Assembly: GCA_902826335.1 (NCBI GenBank)
Contig: CADEEL010000003.1
Location: 68,046 to 132,045, forward strand
DNA: 64,000 nt
Reading direction: 5' to 3'
DNA from: an uncultured Alphaproteobacteria bacterium
GTDB taxonomy: Bacteria; Pseudomonadota; Alphaproteobacteria; Caulobacterales; Aquidulcibacteraceae
Of the stretch, positions 1 to 8,201 are shown piece after piece (the first letter of the stretch is position 1; each line of letters opens with the position of its first letter). The notes beneath the pieces are model-generated. The model did not search any database. It worked only from the letters and a program-made list of their open reading frames with translations, and had not been told where the DNA came from. The position numbers and the translations under genes are program-made.

Positions 1-85
1 TTTACGCCTCCGCGTGAAATTACAGCCTCCACATGGGCGCCGCGACGCCTCGGCGCCAGTCACCTTTGCGTGAGACGCGGAGACG
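1..85. other. Left-edge spacer, no gene seen
   Basis: Short stretch downstream of the minus-strand ABC ATPase gene, running off the window edge. I see no convincing coding sequence or hairpin terminator; the next gene on the left is not visible. Confidence 0.4.
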
Positions 86-1897
86 TTACGCCGCAGCGGC
101 GGGCTCGATGTCGAACTCGGCGACCAGATGCCCGGGCGCCACCTCCCGCAACAACGGGCGGTATTGTTCCGCATCCGGATCGTCGATCACACGGGATTTG
201 AGAAAGCGCAGGCTGGCGCGGCTATCGAGCGGGCTTGGCAAATCCCCACTCAAGCGCACGCGCGCGCGGGCGCGGGCGGCGGCCGGGTCCGGCGCCGGCG
301 TCGCCGAAAGCAGGGCCTTGGTGTAGGGGTGGCGCGGATCGCGCAGAATGGATTCCGCTGGGCCGTACTCGACCGCGCGGCCGAGATAAAGAACCAGCAC
401 GTTGTGGCTTACTTCGCGCACGACCGCGAGGTCATGGCTGATGAACACCATGGCGAGCTTCAATTCCTTCTGCAGGGCGATCAGTAGGCGGACGATCTGG
501 GCCTGAATTGATACATCCAGCGCGGAAACCGCCTCATCGCACACGACAAGCTTCGGCTTCATGATCATGGCGCGCGCCACGCCCACGCGCTGATTTTGCC
601 CGCCGGACAATTCATGCGGATAGCGGTTGATGAGATCGCCATCGAGGCCGACCTGCGCCATGATGGCGCGCGCGGCCTCCTCCCTCTGCGCGCCATTCAG
701 CTCTGGCCGGAAGGATAAGAGCGGTTCGGCGATCGAGCGCCCGATCGTCATGCGCGGATCGAGGCTGGCCAGAGGATCCTGGAAGACGATCTGCAAATCC
801 TTGCGCGCGGCGCGAATGGCGCGCTGATCGCCGGGGCCAAGGCCGCGGCCAAGGAACGTCACCGCGCCGCCGCTCACCGGCAGAAGCTGCACGATTGCGC
901 GCGCGAGCGTGGACTTGCCGCAGCCGCTTTCGCCGACGACGCCCAGCGTTTCGCCCGCGTGAAGATCGAAGGAGACGCCGTCCACCGCGCGCAGCTGCTT
1001 GGTGCGGCCGAACACACCTCCCTCGACGTGAATGGGAAAGTGGACCTTGACGTCCCGCGCCTCGAGCAGCGGCGCGCCAGCGTCAGGCACGGCCAATTGC
1101 GGCTTGGCGCCTTCGATGCGCGGCACGGCGGCGAGCAGCATCTTGGTGTATTCGTGCGTGGGCGCGGTGAAAATCTGATCGACCGGCCCGCTCTCGACAA
1201 TCAGCCCGTGCCGCATCACGACGACGCGCTGGGCCATGCGGGCGATGACGCCCATGTCGTGGGTGATGAGCGCGACAGCCGCGCCCGTTTCGCGGCGCAA
1301 ATCCTCCATAATGTCGAGCACCTGGGCCTGCACGGTCGCGTCCAACGCGGTGGTGGGTTCGTCCGCCACCAGCAATTCCGGGCCGCCCATCATCGCCATC
1401 GCCAGCATGACGCGTTGGCGCATGCCGCCGGAGAGTTCATGCGGATATTGGCGCAAGCGACGCGCGGCCTCCGGGATGCGCACGCGCTCCAGCCACTCCA
1501 GAGAGGCGCGACGCGCCTCCTCGCCGCTCTTGCCGAAATGGTGCGCGAGCACTTCGCGCATCTGCGCCTCGACCGTCATGTGCGGCGTCAGCGCGGTCAG
1601 CGGATCCTGGAAAACAAAGGAAACTTTCCGCCCACGGAAGGAATTGAGCGCCGCGCGCTTGAGGCCGAGCACCTCCTCGCCCTGAAACTTCACCGAGCCG
1701 GCGACGCGCGCATTCTCCGCCGAGAGGCCGAAGGCGGCGAGAAACGTCTGGCTCTTGCCGGAACCGGATTCGCCAACCACGCCCAGGCATTCGCCGGCGG
1801 CGATCTGCAGCGAGAGCCCGCGCACGGCCTCGACACGCCCATCGGGCGTATCGAAGGAGACTTTGAGATCGGCGATATCGAGCACTGAACTGGTCAT
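86..1897 (-). CDS. Fused two-domain ABC transporter ATP-binding protein (peptide/glutathione importer type)
   Basis: Energy-coupling subunit of a peptide-, glutathione- or microcin-type ABC importer, acting at the cytoplasmic face of the inner membrane. The 603-residue protein carries two complete ABC cassettes, like GsiA or YejF. Walker A motifs GESGSGKSQ and GESGCGKST lie near residues 42-50 and 322-330. Signatures LSGGMRQR and LSGGQNQR lie near 155 and 430. The second cassette ends with the GDLPSPLD tail typical of oligopeptide transporters. I start it at the ATG ending at 1897, because the in-frame upstream extension is alanine-rich and reads across the next gene's start. No permease or binding protein is visible, so any operon partners lie beyond the left edge. 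The substrate cannot be told from sequence. Confidence 0.9.
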   Translation of the reverse strand: MTSSVLDIADLKVSFDTPDGRVEAVRGLSLQIAAGECLGVVGESGSGKSQTFLAAFGLSAENARVAGSVKFQGEEVLGLKRAALNSFRGRKVSFVFQDPLTALTPHMTVEAQMREVLAHHFGKSGEEARRASLEWLERVRIPEAARRLRQYPHELSGGMRQRVMLAMAMMGGPELLVADEPTTALDATVQAQVLDIMEDLRRETGAAVALITHDMGVIARMAQRVVVMRHGLIVESGPVDQIFTAPTHEYTKMLLAAVPRIEGAKPQLAVPDAGAPLLEARDVKVHFPIHVEGGVFGRTKQLRAVDGVSFDLHAGETLGVVGESGCGKSTLARAIVQLLPVSGGAVTFLGRGLGPGDQRAIRAARKDLQIVFQDPLASLDPRMTIGRSIAEPLLSFRPELNGAQREEAARAIMAQVGLDGDLINRYPHELSGGQNQRVGVARAMIMKPKLVVCDEAVSALDVSIQAQIVRLLIALQKELKLAMVFISHDLAVVREVSHNVLVLYLGRAVEYGPAESILRDPRHPYTKALLSATPAPDPAAARARARVRLSGDLPSPLDSRASLRFLKSRVIDDPDAEQYRPLLREVAPGHLVAEFDIEPAAAA

Positions 1898-1985
1898 GGC
1901 GGAACGCTTAGGCGAGCCGCGCGGCGATGAAAAGGCGGCGGCTGCGGCCTTGACGGATTGCGCGACCTGTGGCGCACCCGGACCC

Positions 1986-3122
1986 ATGGCCAATATGCAA
2001 TATCTCACGACCTGCGTGTTCGATTTCGGGGCGCTCAAGCAGGCGCCTGGCGTGCTCAAAACGCTCGGCGTCGCGCGCCCCTTCATCGTCACCGATCCGG
2101 GCCTCAAGGCGAACGGCCTGCTCGACCGGCTGCTCGAAGCGCTCGGCGCGGCTCCGGCGGGCGTCTATGCGGACACGCCCGCCAACCCGACCGAAACCGC
2201 CGCCAAGGTCGCGGCGGGCGCCTACAAGGCGTCCGGCGCGGACGGGCTCATCGCGCTCGGCGGCGGCTCCTCCATGGATATGGCCAAGGCCGTGGGCCTG
2301 ATGGCCACACACGAAGGGCCGTGGGAGCGGTTCGGCGGCACGCAGCGCGGCATGCGCCTGATCGGCAAAATCCCGCCCCTGCTGGCCATTCCCACGACGG
2401 CGGGCACGGGCAGCGAGGTGTCCGTCGGGTTTGTGCTGATCCTGGAGAACGGCCGCAAGGAGACGTTCGTTTCACCGAACCTGATCCCGGCGACGGCGCT
2501 GTGCGATCCCGAACTCACGCTCGGCCTGCCCGCGGGCCTCACGGCCGCCACCGGCATGGATGCGGTCACGCATTGCATCGAGGCGCTGCTTTCGCCGGTC
2601 GTGCATCCGCCGGCCGAGGCGATCGGGCTCGACGGCGTGGAGCGCGCGGTGCGCAATGGCATGCTGGAGCGCGCCGTGCGCGACGGAACGGACCGGGACG
2701 CGCGCTGGCACATGATGATGGCGAGCTATGAGGGCGCGCTCGCTTTCGTCAAAGGACTGGGCGCCGTGCACGGGCTCTCGCACGCCTTCGGGCGGCTTTC
2801 CGATTTGAAGCTGCATCACGGCACGCTCAATGCGGTGATCCTGCCCCATGCGCTGGCGCAAATTCAAAGCGCGGGCGCGGCGGGGGAAAAGCTCGCGCGC
2901 TTACGCCGTGCGATGGGGCTTGGCGAGGGCGCGGATGTCGCCGCCGCCATCGCCGACCTTAATGCGCGCATCGGCATTCCCGTTTCGCTCTCGGCGCTTG
3001 GCGTTACAGACGCGCACTGGCCGGACGCGAAACCCTATGCGCTGAGCGACATCGCAACACTGAGCAACGCCATTCCAATGAAGGACGCGGAATACGACGC
3101 GCTGTTCAAGGCCGCGCTCTAA
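1986..3122 (+). CDS. Iron-containing alcohol dehydrogenase
   Basis: Group III (iron-type) NAD(P)-dependent alcohol dehydrogenase, 378 residues, normal length for the family. The GGGSSMDMAK nucleotide-binding region is at about 92-101. Candidate metal ligands match the family pattern: Asp192 and His196 in GMDAVTHCIEA, His262 in VHGLSHAFG and His278 in LHHGTLNAVILPH. The start is the ATG at 1986; a second in-frame ATG at 1995 is possible and neither has a strong ribosome binding site. It is divergent from the ABC ATPase gene with about 90 bases between starts, so the two promoters share that gap. Such enzymes reduce aldehydes or oxidise short-chain alcohols; the physiological substrate is unknown. 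Confidence 0.9.
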   Translation: MANMQYLTTCVFDFGALKQAPGVLKTLGVARPFIVTDPGLKANGLLDRLLEALGAAPAGVYADTPANPTETAAKVAAGAYKASGADGLIALGGGSSMDMAKAVGLMATHEGPWERFGGTQRGMRLIGKIPPLLAIPTTAGTGSEVSVGFVLILENGRKETFVSPNLIPATALCDPELTLGLPAGLTAATGMDAVTHCIEALLSPVVHPPAEAIGLDGVERAVRNGMLERAVRDGTDRDARWHMMMASYEGALAFVKGLGAVHGLSHAFGRLSDLKLHHGTLNAVILPHALAQIQSAGAAGEKLARLRRAMGLGEGADVAAAIADLNARIGIPVSLSALGVTDAHWPDAKPYALSDIATLSNAIPMKDAEYDALFKAAL

Positions 3123-3141
3123 CCGTCACGGCGCACTTGCT

Positions 3142-4035
3142 TCACGGCGCCCTGGCGAGGAAATCAATGAGCGCGTCCCAGGCGGCGGGCTCTTCAAGCG
3201 TGGGCGCATGGCCGATGCGCGGGACTTCAACCACGCCTAGATCGCTTTTGAGCGCGCGCATGGTTTCAACGCCGGCGGGTGAGAGGAGATCGCTCAAAAC
3301 CCCACGCACGACGAGCACCGGCGCGGCGGCCGCGAGCGCGGCGAAGAGCGGCTTCATATCGGCCTGCCCCGCCGCATTATCGCCGCTGAAGGCGTTGGCG
3401 ATGGCGGGATCGTAATCGGGCGCGAAGGCGCCGTCGGGGCCGCGACGGAACGTGTTTTCCGCAAAGCGCAGCCAGAAGGCGTCGTCAGCATCGGGAAATG
3501 CCACGCCGTTCACCGTCTTGATCGCCTGGGCGGCCTCCTCCCAGGATCGCACGGGACCAACCTTGCCTACATAGCCGGCGATGCGTGCGATGCCGGCGGG
3601 ATCGAGTTCGGGGCCGATATCGTTCAAAACGGCGGCGCCGATGCGTTGCGGCGCGAAAGCGGCGAGGATCATGGTGATGATGCCGCCCATGGACGTGCCG
3701 ACGAACACGGCGCGCTCGACGCCAAGTTCATCGAGCACCTTCACCGCATCCTGCGCATAGATCGGGCCATTGTAGCGCTCCGGCTGCGCATCCCAATCGG
3801 AGCGGCCGCGCCCACGCGTATCCCAGGCGAGCACGCGCCGGCCGAGCGCGGCGATGCGCGGAGCGACGAGTGAGAAATCGCGGCTGTTGCGCGTCAGCCC
3901 ATGCAGGCAAAAGACGGGCAGGCCGGTTTCCGCGCCCACGGGCGCGTAATCGGCGACATGGAGGCTGAGGCCATCGGCCGTGCGGACGCGGCGGGCGGCG
4001 TATTCATCCGTATACGGTGCTTCTAGCGCGCTCAT
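3142..4035 (-). CDS. Alpha/beta hydrolase
   Basis: Soluble alpha/beta-hydrolase-fold enzyme of 297 residues with no signal peptide. The oxyanion-hole motif HGLTRN is near 45-50, the nucleophile elbow GTSMGG puts the catalytic Ser at about 115, and the catalytic His is in IGHAPT near the C terminus. Its start overlaps the stop of the upstream small membrane-anchored gene in an ATGA junction, implying translational coupling. It is therefore the last gene of an operon led by the S8 protease. Specific substrate unknown; esterase, lactonase and haloperoxidase-like activities are all possible. Confidence 0.85.
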   Translation of the reverse strand: MSALEAPYTDEYAARRVRTADGLSLHVADYAPVGAETGLPVFCLHGLTRNSRDFSLVAPRIAALGRRVLAWDTRGRGRSDWDAQPERYNGPIYAQDAVKVLDELGVERAVFVGTSMGGIITMILAAFAPQRIGAAVLNDIGPELDPAGIARIAGYVGKVGPVRSWEEAAQAIKTVNGVAFPDADDAFWLRFAENTFRRGPDGAFAPDYDPAIANAFSGDNAAGQADMKPLFAALAAAAPVLVVRGVLSDLLSPAGVETMRALKSDLGVVEVPRIGHAPTLEEPAAWDALIDFLARAP

Positions 4036-4511
4036 GGATTTCCTTCCGGCTCGGCGATCAGATTTGCATCGGCGTATTCAACACCGTTCATGGCGCGCAG
4101 GCGCGCCATCCAGTTGCGCGAGACGGTGGCGCGCTCGGGCGCGGGCGTCGGCGCGCAGCATTCAAGCACGATCTCGTAGCCGCCGGCGGTGAAGCGGTTG
4201 AAGCACAGGCCCGTCAAGGCGCGCTCCGATTGCAGCGCCCGGCGCGCGGCCGCGACCGCCGCATCGTGGCGCCCGCGCGCCTCAAGCGCCTGCGCGCGCG
4301 CCATGGGGTGCGTTGATTCAAATCGCACGACAAAGGACAGATGCGGCGCCCGCGCCGGCGCCTCATAGTTCGCGGGCGCGACCGCGTTCATCGGCGCGGC
4401 GATGCGCGCGGGGCCGATCTCGCCGGCGCCGAACAGGCCGGCGGCGAGCGCGCCGGCCGCGCACGCGCCGCCGACGATCACTCCCCACCTCTGCATCGCG
4501 CGATCATCCAT
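4032..4511 (-). CDS. Small membrane-anchored protein with S8-prodomain-like C terminus
   Basis: A 159-residue protein not matched to a named family. The first about 30 residues form a hydrophobic segment (WGVIVGGACAAGALAAGLFG), consistent with a signal anchor. The rest looks periplasmic. The C-terminal stretch ARLRAMNGVEYADANLIAE resembles the end of the prodomain of the adjacent S8 protease (ARLESSGQFEYVDPNFIAT), a pattern also typical of subtilase inhibitor-like propeptides. It lies 13 bases after the protease gene and overlaps the following hydrolase gene by four bases. I infer a stand-alone chaperone or inhibitor of the protease; this is by-eye similarity only. Start taken at the ATG ending at 4511 because the longer reading frame upstream reads antisense through the protease gene. 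Confidence 0.65.
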   Translation of the reverse strand: MDDRAMQRWGVIVGGACAAGALAAGLFGAGEIGPARIAAPMNAVAPANYEAPARAPHLSFVVRFESTHPMARAQALEARGRHDAAVAAARRALQSERALTGLCFNRFTAGGYEIVLECCAPTPAPERATVSRNWMARLRAMNGVEYADANLIAEPEGNP

Positions 4512-4524
4512 GATCGTATCCTTG

Positions 4525-6549
4525 TTAGCGACGCGGCGCGCCGCCACCAGCGGACGCGGCCGCAGGCGAAGCCGCCGCCCGCGCAAGATCAAGCATGCCG
4601 CGCCCGCAGGCGCGCTGGCACATGCCGGCTTCACTGGGGATCGGCGTCGCATTGGCGTTGCGCGCGCATTCGATGCGGCACTGCGTTGAACCGATCTGGC
4701 CGAGCGCACGGGTAAAGAGTGCGTTTTCCAGCTCGCGCCCGCGTAGGCCGGTTTGCGCGGCGAGCAACGCGAGCGCGGCCGAAACGTGCGGCGCGGCCAT
4801 CGATGTACCCTGCAGGAACGTGTAGTGGCAGGTCGCCGCGCCGGCGCCGCCGGCGGGATCGTAACAGCCGCTCGAGGCCGAGCGCGCGGAGAGCACGCCA
4901 TCGGGGCGACCGTCACTATCTCGATCCGCGAACACATCGCCGCCGGGCGCGAGCACATCCACTTCCGGCCCGAAATTCGAGTAGAAGCTCATATTGCCGC
5001 GCTCATCATTGGCGCCGACGACGATCACATTGTTGCAGTTCGCGGGCGCGTAATTGCGCGTCGGCCCCGCACGGTTGCCGGCGGCGACGACGATGACCGC
5101 GCCGCGCGCGACCGCCGCATCGATGGCGGCCTGCATGGAAGATGGACACGGCACGCCCACGGAGAGCGAGAGGTTGATGATGTCCGCCGGATTGCCGTTG
5201 GCGAGTTGGCGCCCATCGCTCAGCACGGCCGGCGCGACGCCCGCCGCCCAGCGAATGCCGGAGGCGATGTCGGCCAATTCCCCGCCGCAGCGGCCGAGCA
5301 CGCGCACCGGCACGATGGTGACGTTCCAGGCGCCGCCGGCGACGCCGACGCGGTTATTCGTGCGTACGGCACCGACCGTGCCGGCCACGTGCGTGCCGTG
5401 ATAAGAATGCTCGGTCGCGGTTCCGCAGCGATCGCCGGAATCGTAAGCGTCCGCATCGGCGCCGTTGTCATCGCCGGCGCGCTCCGTGTTGGTGATGAGA
5501 TCGACGCCGGCCGCGACATTGGGCGAGCCGGCGATTTCAGGGTGGCGCGTATCGAGCCCGGTATCGACCACGGCGACGCGCACGGCGCGCGAACCCGTCT
5601 GGCGCGCTTGCACCCAAAAGGCTTCAAAACCCGCGCCGCCGGGCGATTGCCCCGTCTGCGTGCCGCGCACGCGATAATGCCATTGCAGCGATTCCAGCGG
5701 ATCGTTGGGCAACGCGCCCGCGGCTGGACTTGGCGTTGGCGTTGGGGTCGGCGTTGGCGCTGGCGGAGGATTGCTGGGCCGCGCGACGGGCAAACGATCG
5801 AACTCCACCGTGGCGATGAAATTGGGATCGACATATTCGAATTGGCCGGACGATTCGAGCCGCGCGATGGCGCAGCGCATGGCGAGGCCGATGTCGCGCT
5901 CGAGATCATCCGCATTGACAAGGCGCGGGCACGCCTCATTCGACCATGCGATCGCCTGCGGCTCCTGAGACTCTTGTTGCGGCGCGGCCGTCGTCGCTTC
6001 TTGCGCGACCAGCGGCAGCGCGGTGGGGCTGACGCCCGAGGCGTGGCTTAAATCGATCGTCACCACGCCGCCGGGACGGATGTTCACTTCGCCATCAATG
6101 CCGAGGCGCCCGAGCACACGGTTGGCTTCCTGGCGCGCATAGGACGCAGCGGCGGTTTCCGCGCGCGTGCGCACTTCCGCGAGCATGGCGGCGGGCACAT
6201 CCTCCAGCGCATCGGCGCCTTCCGTGCGCAGGCGTGTGACCATTGAGCGGGCCAAACCAAGCGCGGCGGCGCTTTCATCCAATTGCTGCTCCACCTGCGC
6301 GCCGACCACGATCTGGCCCGGCGCGACCATGACCTGCTCAGCTTCGAGCAAGGCCGCCATCTCCGCGGCGGGGCGCACCGCGCCAGCCACCGCGCGCGCA
6401 TCGAGCGCCACGCTCTGCAAAGTCGCCGGGCCGCCGGCGCGATCTCCGCCGCCTGCCCCGCCCACCACGCCCGCCAATTGATCGCACGCCATGAGCGCGG
6501 CGATCGGCGCCAGCGCCATAAGCAAACGGCCGACAGGGTGTCTCTGCAT
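4525..6549 (-). CDS. S8 family (subtilisin-like) serine protease, lipoprotein
   Basis: Exported serine protease of 674 residues. A signal peptide ends in a lipobox with Cys22, so the mature protein is probably lipid-anchored. Residues about 60-250 form a prodomain ending in FEYVDPNFIA. A PAPTPTPTPTPSP linker near 263-275 precedes the catalytic domain. The triad is Asp329 (VVDTG), His384 (HGTHVAG) and Ser583 (GTSMAAPH), with oxyanion Asn492 (AAGN). Several cysteine pairs suggest disulfides in the periplasm or at the surface. A clear GGAGAAG ribosome binding site precedes the ATG. It is first gene of a three-gene operon with the prodomain-like protein and the hydrolase. Substrate unknown. Confidence 0.93.
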   Translation of the reverse strand: MQRHPVGRLLMALAPIAALMACDQLAGVVGGAGGGDRAGGPATLQSVALDARAVAGAVRPAAEMAALLEAEQVMVAPGQIVVGAQVEQQLDESAAALGLARSMVTRLRTEGADALEDVPAAMLAEVRTRAETAAASYARQEANRVLGRLGIDGEVNIRPGGVVTIDLSHASGVSPTALPLVAQEATTAAPQQESQEPQAIAWSNEACPRLVNADDLERDIGLAMRCAIARLESSGQFEYVDPNFIATVEFDRLPVARPSNPPPAPTPTPTPTPSPAAGALPNDPLESLQWHYRVRGTQTGQSPGGAGFEAFWVQARQTGSRAVRVAVVDTGLDTRHPEIAGSPNVAAGVDLITNTERAGDDNGADADAYDSGDRCGTATEHSYHGTHVAGTVGAVRTNNRVGVAGGAWNVTIVPVRVLGRCGGELADIASGIRWAAGVAPAVLSDGRQLANGNPADIINLSLSVGVPCPSSMQAAIDAAVARGAVIVVAAGNRAGPTRNYAPANCNNVIVVGANDERGNMSFYSNFGPEVDVLAPGGDVFADRDSDGRPDGVLSARSASSGCYDPAGGAGAATCHYTFLQGTSMAAPHVSAALALLAAQTGLRGRELENALFTRALGQIGSTQCRIECARNANATPIPSEAGMCQRACGRGMLDLARAAASPAAASAGGGAPRR

Positions 6550-6604
6550 GGGCTTCTCCCGCCTGGATTGATTGGGTGTGAACTCTTGCTGTTACACCCC
6601 CCAT

Positions 6605-7315
6605 ATGACAAGCGCGAGGCTGGCGATGGCGCTCTTCCCAATCGGCCCGTCCGCTGAGGACGCGCTTTCACCCACGGCGGCGAGGGCCCGCACCGCCGAG
6701 GAGGCGGCCGCGCGCGCGGGGGGGCCGGTGTTTCTGGCCAGTGAAGAGCTGCCCGCGCGCTATGACACGCCGGGGGACGCCGAGGCCGCCTATCCGGAGC
6801 TTTACGGGTCCGGCCAATTTGAACTGGTGTGGCGTGACAATGGCTGGCGCGTGGCCATGCGATATTGGCGCCCCGCGCCGCCCGCGCCGGTGGCGCGCAG
6901 CGCGCAGGCGGCGGTCAAGGCGCCGCTCGGCCATGCGCGCACGCCGGAGGATGCGCGCGCCCTGCTCGGCCGGCCCGCCGAACTGGTGTGGCAATCGCTG
7001 CCGCAACTTTACATCACACGCCACCGGCTAATGGCGCGCTGGGGCGCTCTGGTGACGAGCGGACTTGCTCATATTGTCGAACGCGAAAACCGCCTCGCCG
7101 TGGCGATCCATTTCTGGCGCCCGATCGCCGCGCCCGGCCACGCCGCGCCGCTGGCGCCGGCCGAGCGCCACGAACTCGCCGCGCGCATCGCCGCGCCACT
7201 GGCATCGGACGCGCCGCAGGCGGCGATGGATATCGGTTTGTTCGAACAGGTGGCGCCGGAAAATCCCGACATCGTGCTGGCCGAAGAAGGCGATGGGCGC
7301 GTGCGCGGGGCGTGA
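6605..7315 (+). CDS. Hypothetical protein with an internal duplication
   Basis: About 236 residues, no recognised family and no signal peptide. Two similar modules are visible: FELVWRDNGWRVAMRYWRP in the first half and AHIVERENRLAVAIHFWRP in the second. Both end in a conserved aromatic-WRP motif, suggesting an ancient duplication of a beta-rich repeat of about 90 residues. It is divergent from the S8 protease gene, with only about 55 bases between starts. Start choice is uncertain: ATG at 6605 or 6626. Function is not inferable. Confidence 0.65.
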   Translation: MTSARLAMALFPIGPSAEDALSPTAARARTAEEAAARAGGPVFLASEELPARYDTPGDAEAAYPELYGSGQFELVWRDNGWRVAMRYWRPAPPAPVARSAQAAVKAPLGHARTPEDARALLGRPAELVWQSLPQLYITRHRLMARWGALVTSGLAHIVERENRLAVAIHFWRPIAAPGHAAPLAPAERHELAARIAAPLASDAPQAAMDIGLFEQVAPENPDIVLAEEGDGRVRGA

Positions 7316-7337
7316 GGGGACGTTACTATAGCCGAGT

Positions 7338-7527
7338 CTAGCAAGCTGTTGAAATTCGATTTTGTTCCCCCCTCGGTCTCGCTCTGCTCGACAGCGCCCC
7401 CGTAAACGGGGGAGCAAATCTTCATTGAAGCGACTCCACTTTTTCCTCCCCCGCTTGCGGGGGAGGTGTCGCCGAAGGCGACGGTGGGGGCTTCATGTGC
7501 AGCGCGGCTTTTTCAATAGCCTGCTAG
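7338..7527. repeat. 190-bp element with 17-bp terminal inverted repeats (MITE-like)
   Basis: The ends are CTAGCAAGCTGTTGAAA (7338-7354) and TTTCAATAGCCTGCTAG (7511-7527), inverse complements with two mismatches. Inside are two G/C hairpins, one around the CCCCCGTAAACGGGGG core and one around CCTCCCCCGCTTGCGGGGG (near 7446-7465). The element is non-coding. This is the layout of a miniature inverted-repeat element or palindromic intergenic repeat. No clear target-site duplication is visible. Confidence 0.7.
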
Positions 7528-7594
7528 ATTCCTCTTTGGAGCCTTGGGTGTTGTCATTCGCGGCCGATCGCAAATCAGTCTCGCATTGCGCGCC

Positions 7595-7804
7595 ATGAGT
7601 TGGGCCGCACTATTTCCCGCCATCATCCCGGTCATGGTGGCGTGTGTGGCATTGTTATGGGGTACTCGCCGAGGGCGCGCACTGCTTCAGACAATCGATC
7701 TCGGGTTGGCGCGTCTTGCGGGCATAGTCTTACTTCTGTGGTCGCTCGCGATTGGCGTGCTCTTGTTATTTGCGGTGTTGCGGTGGTTTTTCAGCGCTAC
7801 CTGA
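7595..7804 (+). CDS. Small two-helix membrane protein (hypothetical)
   Basis: A 69-residue reading frame with two hydrophobic segments, AALFPAIIPVMVACVALLWG and LAGIVLLLWSLAIGVLLLFA, separated by a short basic loop. This composition is unlikely for random non-coding DNA. No strong ribosome binding site precedes the ATG at 7595. There is no recognised family. It stands alone between two repeat-bearing spacers. Confidence 0.4.
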   Translation: MSWAALFPAIIPVMVACVALLWGTRRGRALLQTIDLGLARLAGIVLLLWSLAIGVLLLFAVLRWFFSAT

Positions 7805-8090
7805 GAAACCGCTAAAGCAGCGGTACTTTGGTTTCGCCAAGCAGGCCATCGAATGGACTGGGGCAGCGTTCGTACCCCATGACGCCAAATAACCTAAGTC
7901 GAGTGCTTGTGGGTGCGCGGCTTCACACAACGTGACACCTGTCACAGGCGCGCGGCGGAGCACGCCCTAAGTAGAAAACATCGCATCGTCGATTGTCCTC
8001 TCCGACATGCGGACCTTGACCGGGCGCGGCGCCCCAAACGCCGCGCCCGTTTTCTTTCGGACAGGATTTATCGCTTTGACACGCTTCACA
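7805..8090. other. Spacer with palindrome and terminator; possible small RNA
   Basis: About 290 bases without a credible gene. It holds a perfect inverted repeat, GTGACA-CC-TGTCAC (7932-7945), and a strong terminator-like hairpin at 8022-8057. The roughly 75-110 bases between them have no start-to-stop frame of note, so a short non-coding transcript is one explanation. Confidence 0.35.
8022..8057 (+). terminator. Rho-independent terminator-like hairpin
   Basis: Ten-base-pair G/C stem GGGCGCGGCG (8022-8031) with CGCCGCGCCC (8039-8048), loop CCCCAAA, followed by GTTTTCTTTC. Stem strength and T-rich tail fit intrinsic termination of a plus-strand transcript. Confidence 0.65.
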
Positions 8091-8196
8091 ACCGATCCCC
8101 GGAGGCTGCGGAGCAGCCGTCCGGGCCTCATGAACGGCAACGGTTTCTACTTATGGGTCCCGGGCTCGTTGCTGCGCAACGCCCCGGGAATGGGTG
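8091..8196. repeat. Two-hairpin intergenic palindrome, family A copy 1
   Basis: One of seven copies of a ~105-bp element. The left hairpin has CCCCGGA and TCCGGG arms, the centre ends in TATGGGTCCCGG, and the right hairpin ends in CCCGGGAATGGGTG. It lies between the convergent small membrane gene and the MHS transporter gene, whose stop codon is only a few bases away. Confidence 0.85.
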
Positions 8197-8201
8197 GCGA
8201 C

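Noticed and set aside
1755..1985. N-terminal extension of the alcohol dehydrogenase frame
   Set aside because: The extra 77 residues run antisense through the ABC gene and are not family-like; the ATG at 1986 fits the family length.
5700..5765. Simple-sequence repeat in the S8 protease gene
   Set aside because: The GTTGGC-type run encodes a proline/threonine linker; common in lipoproteins, not a separate element.
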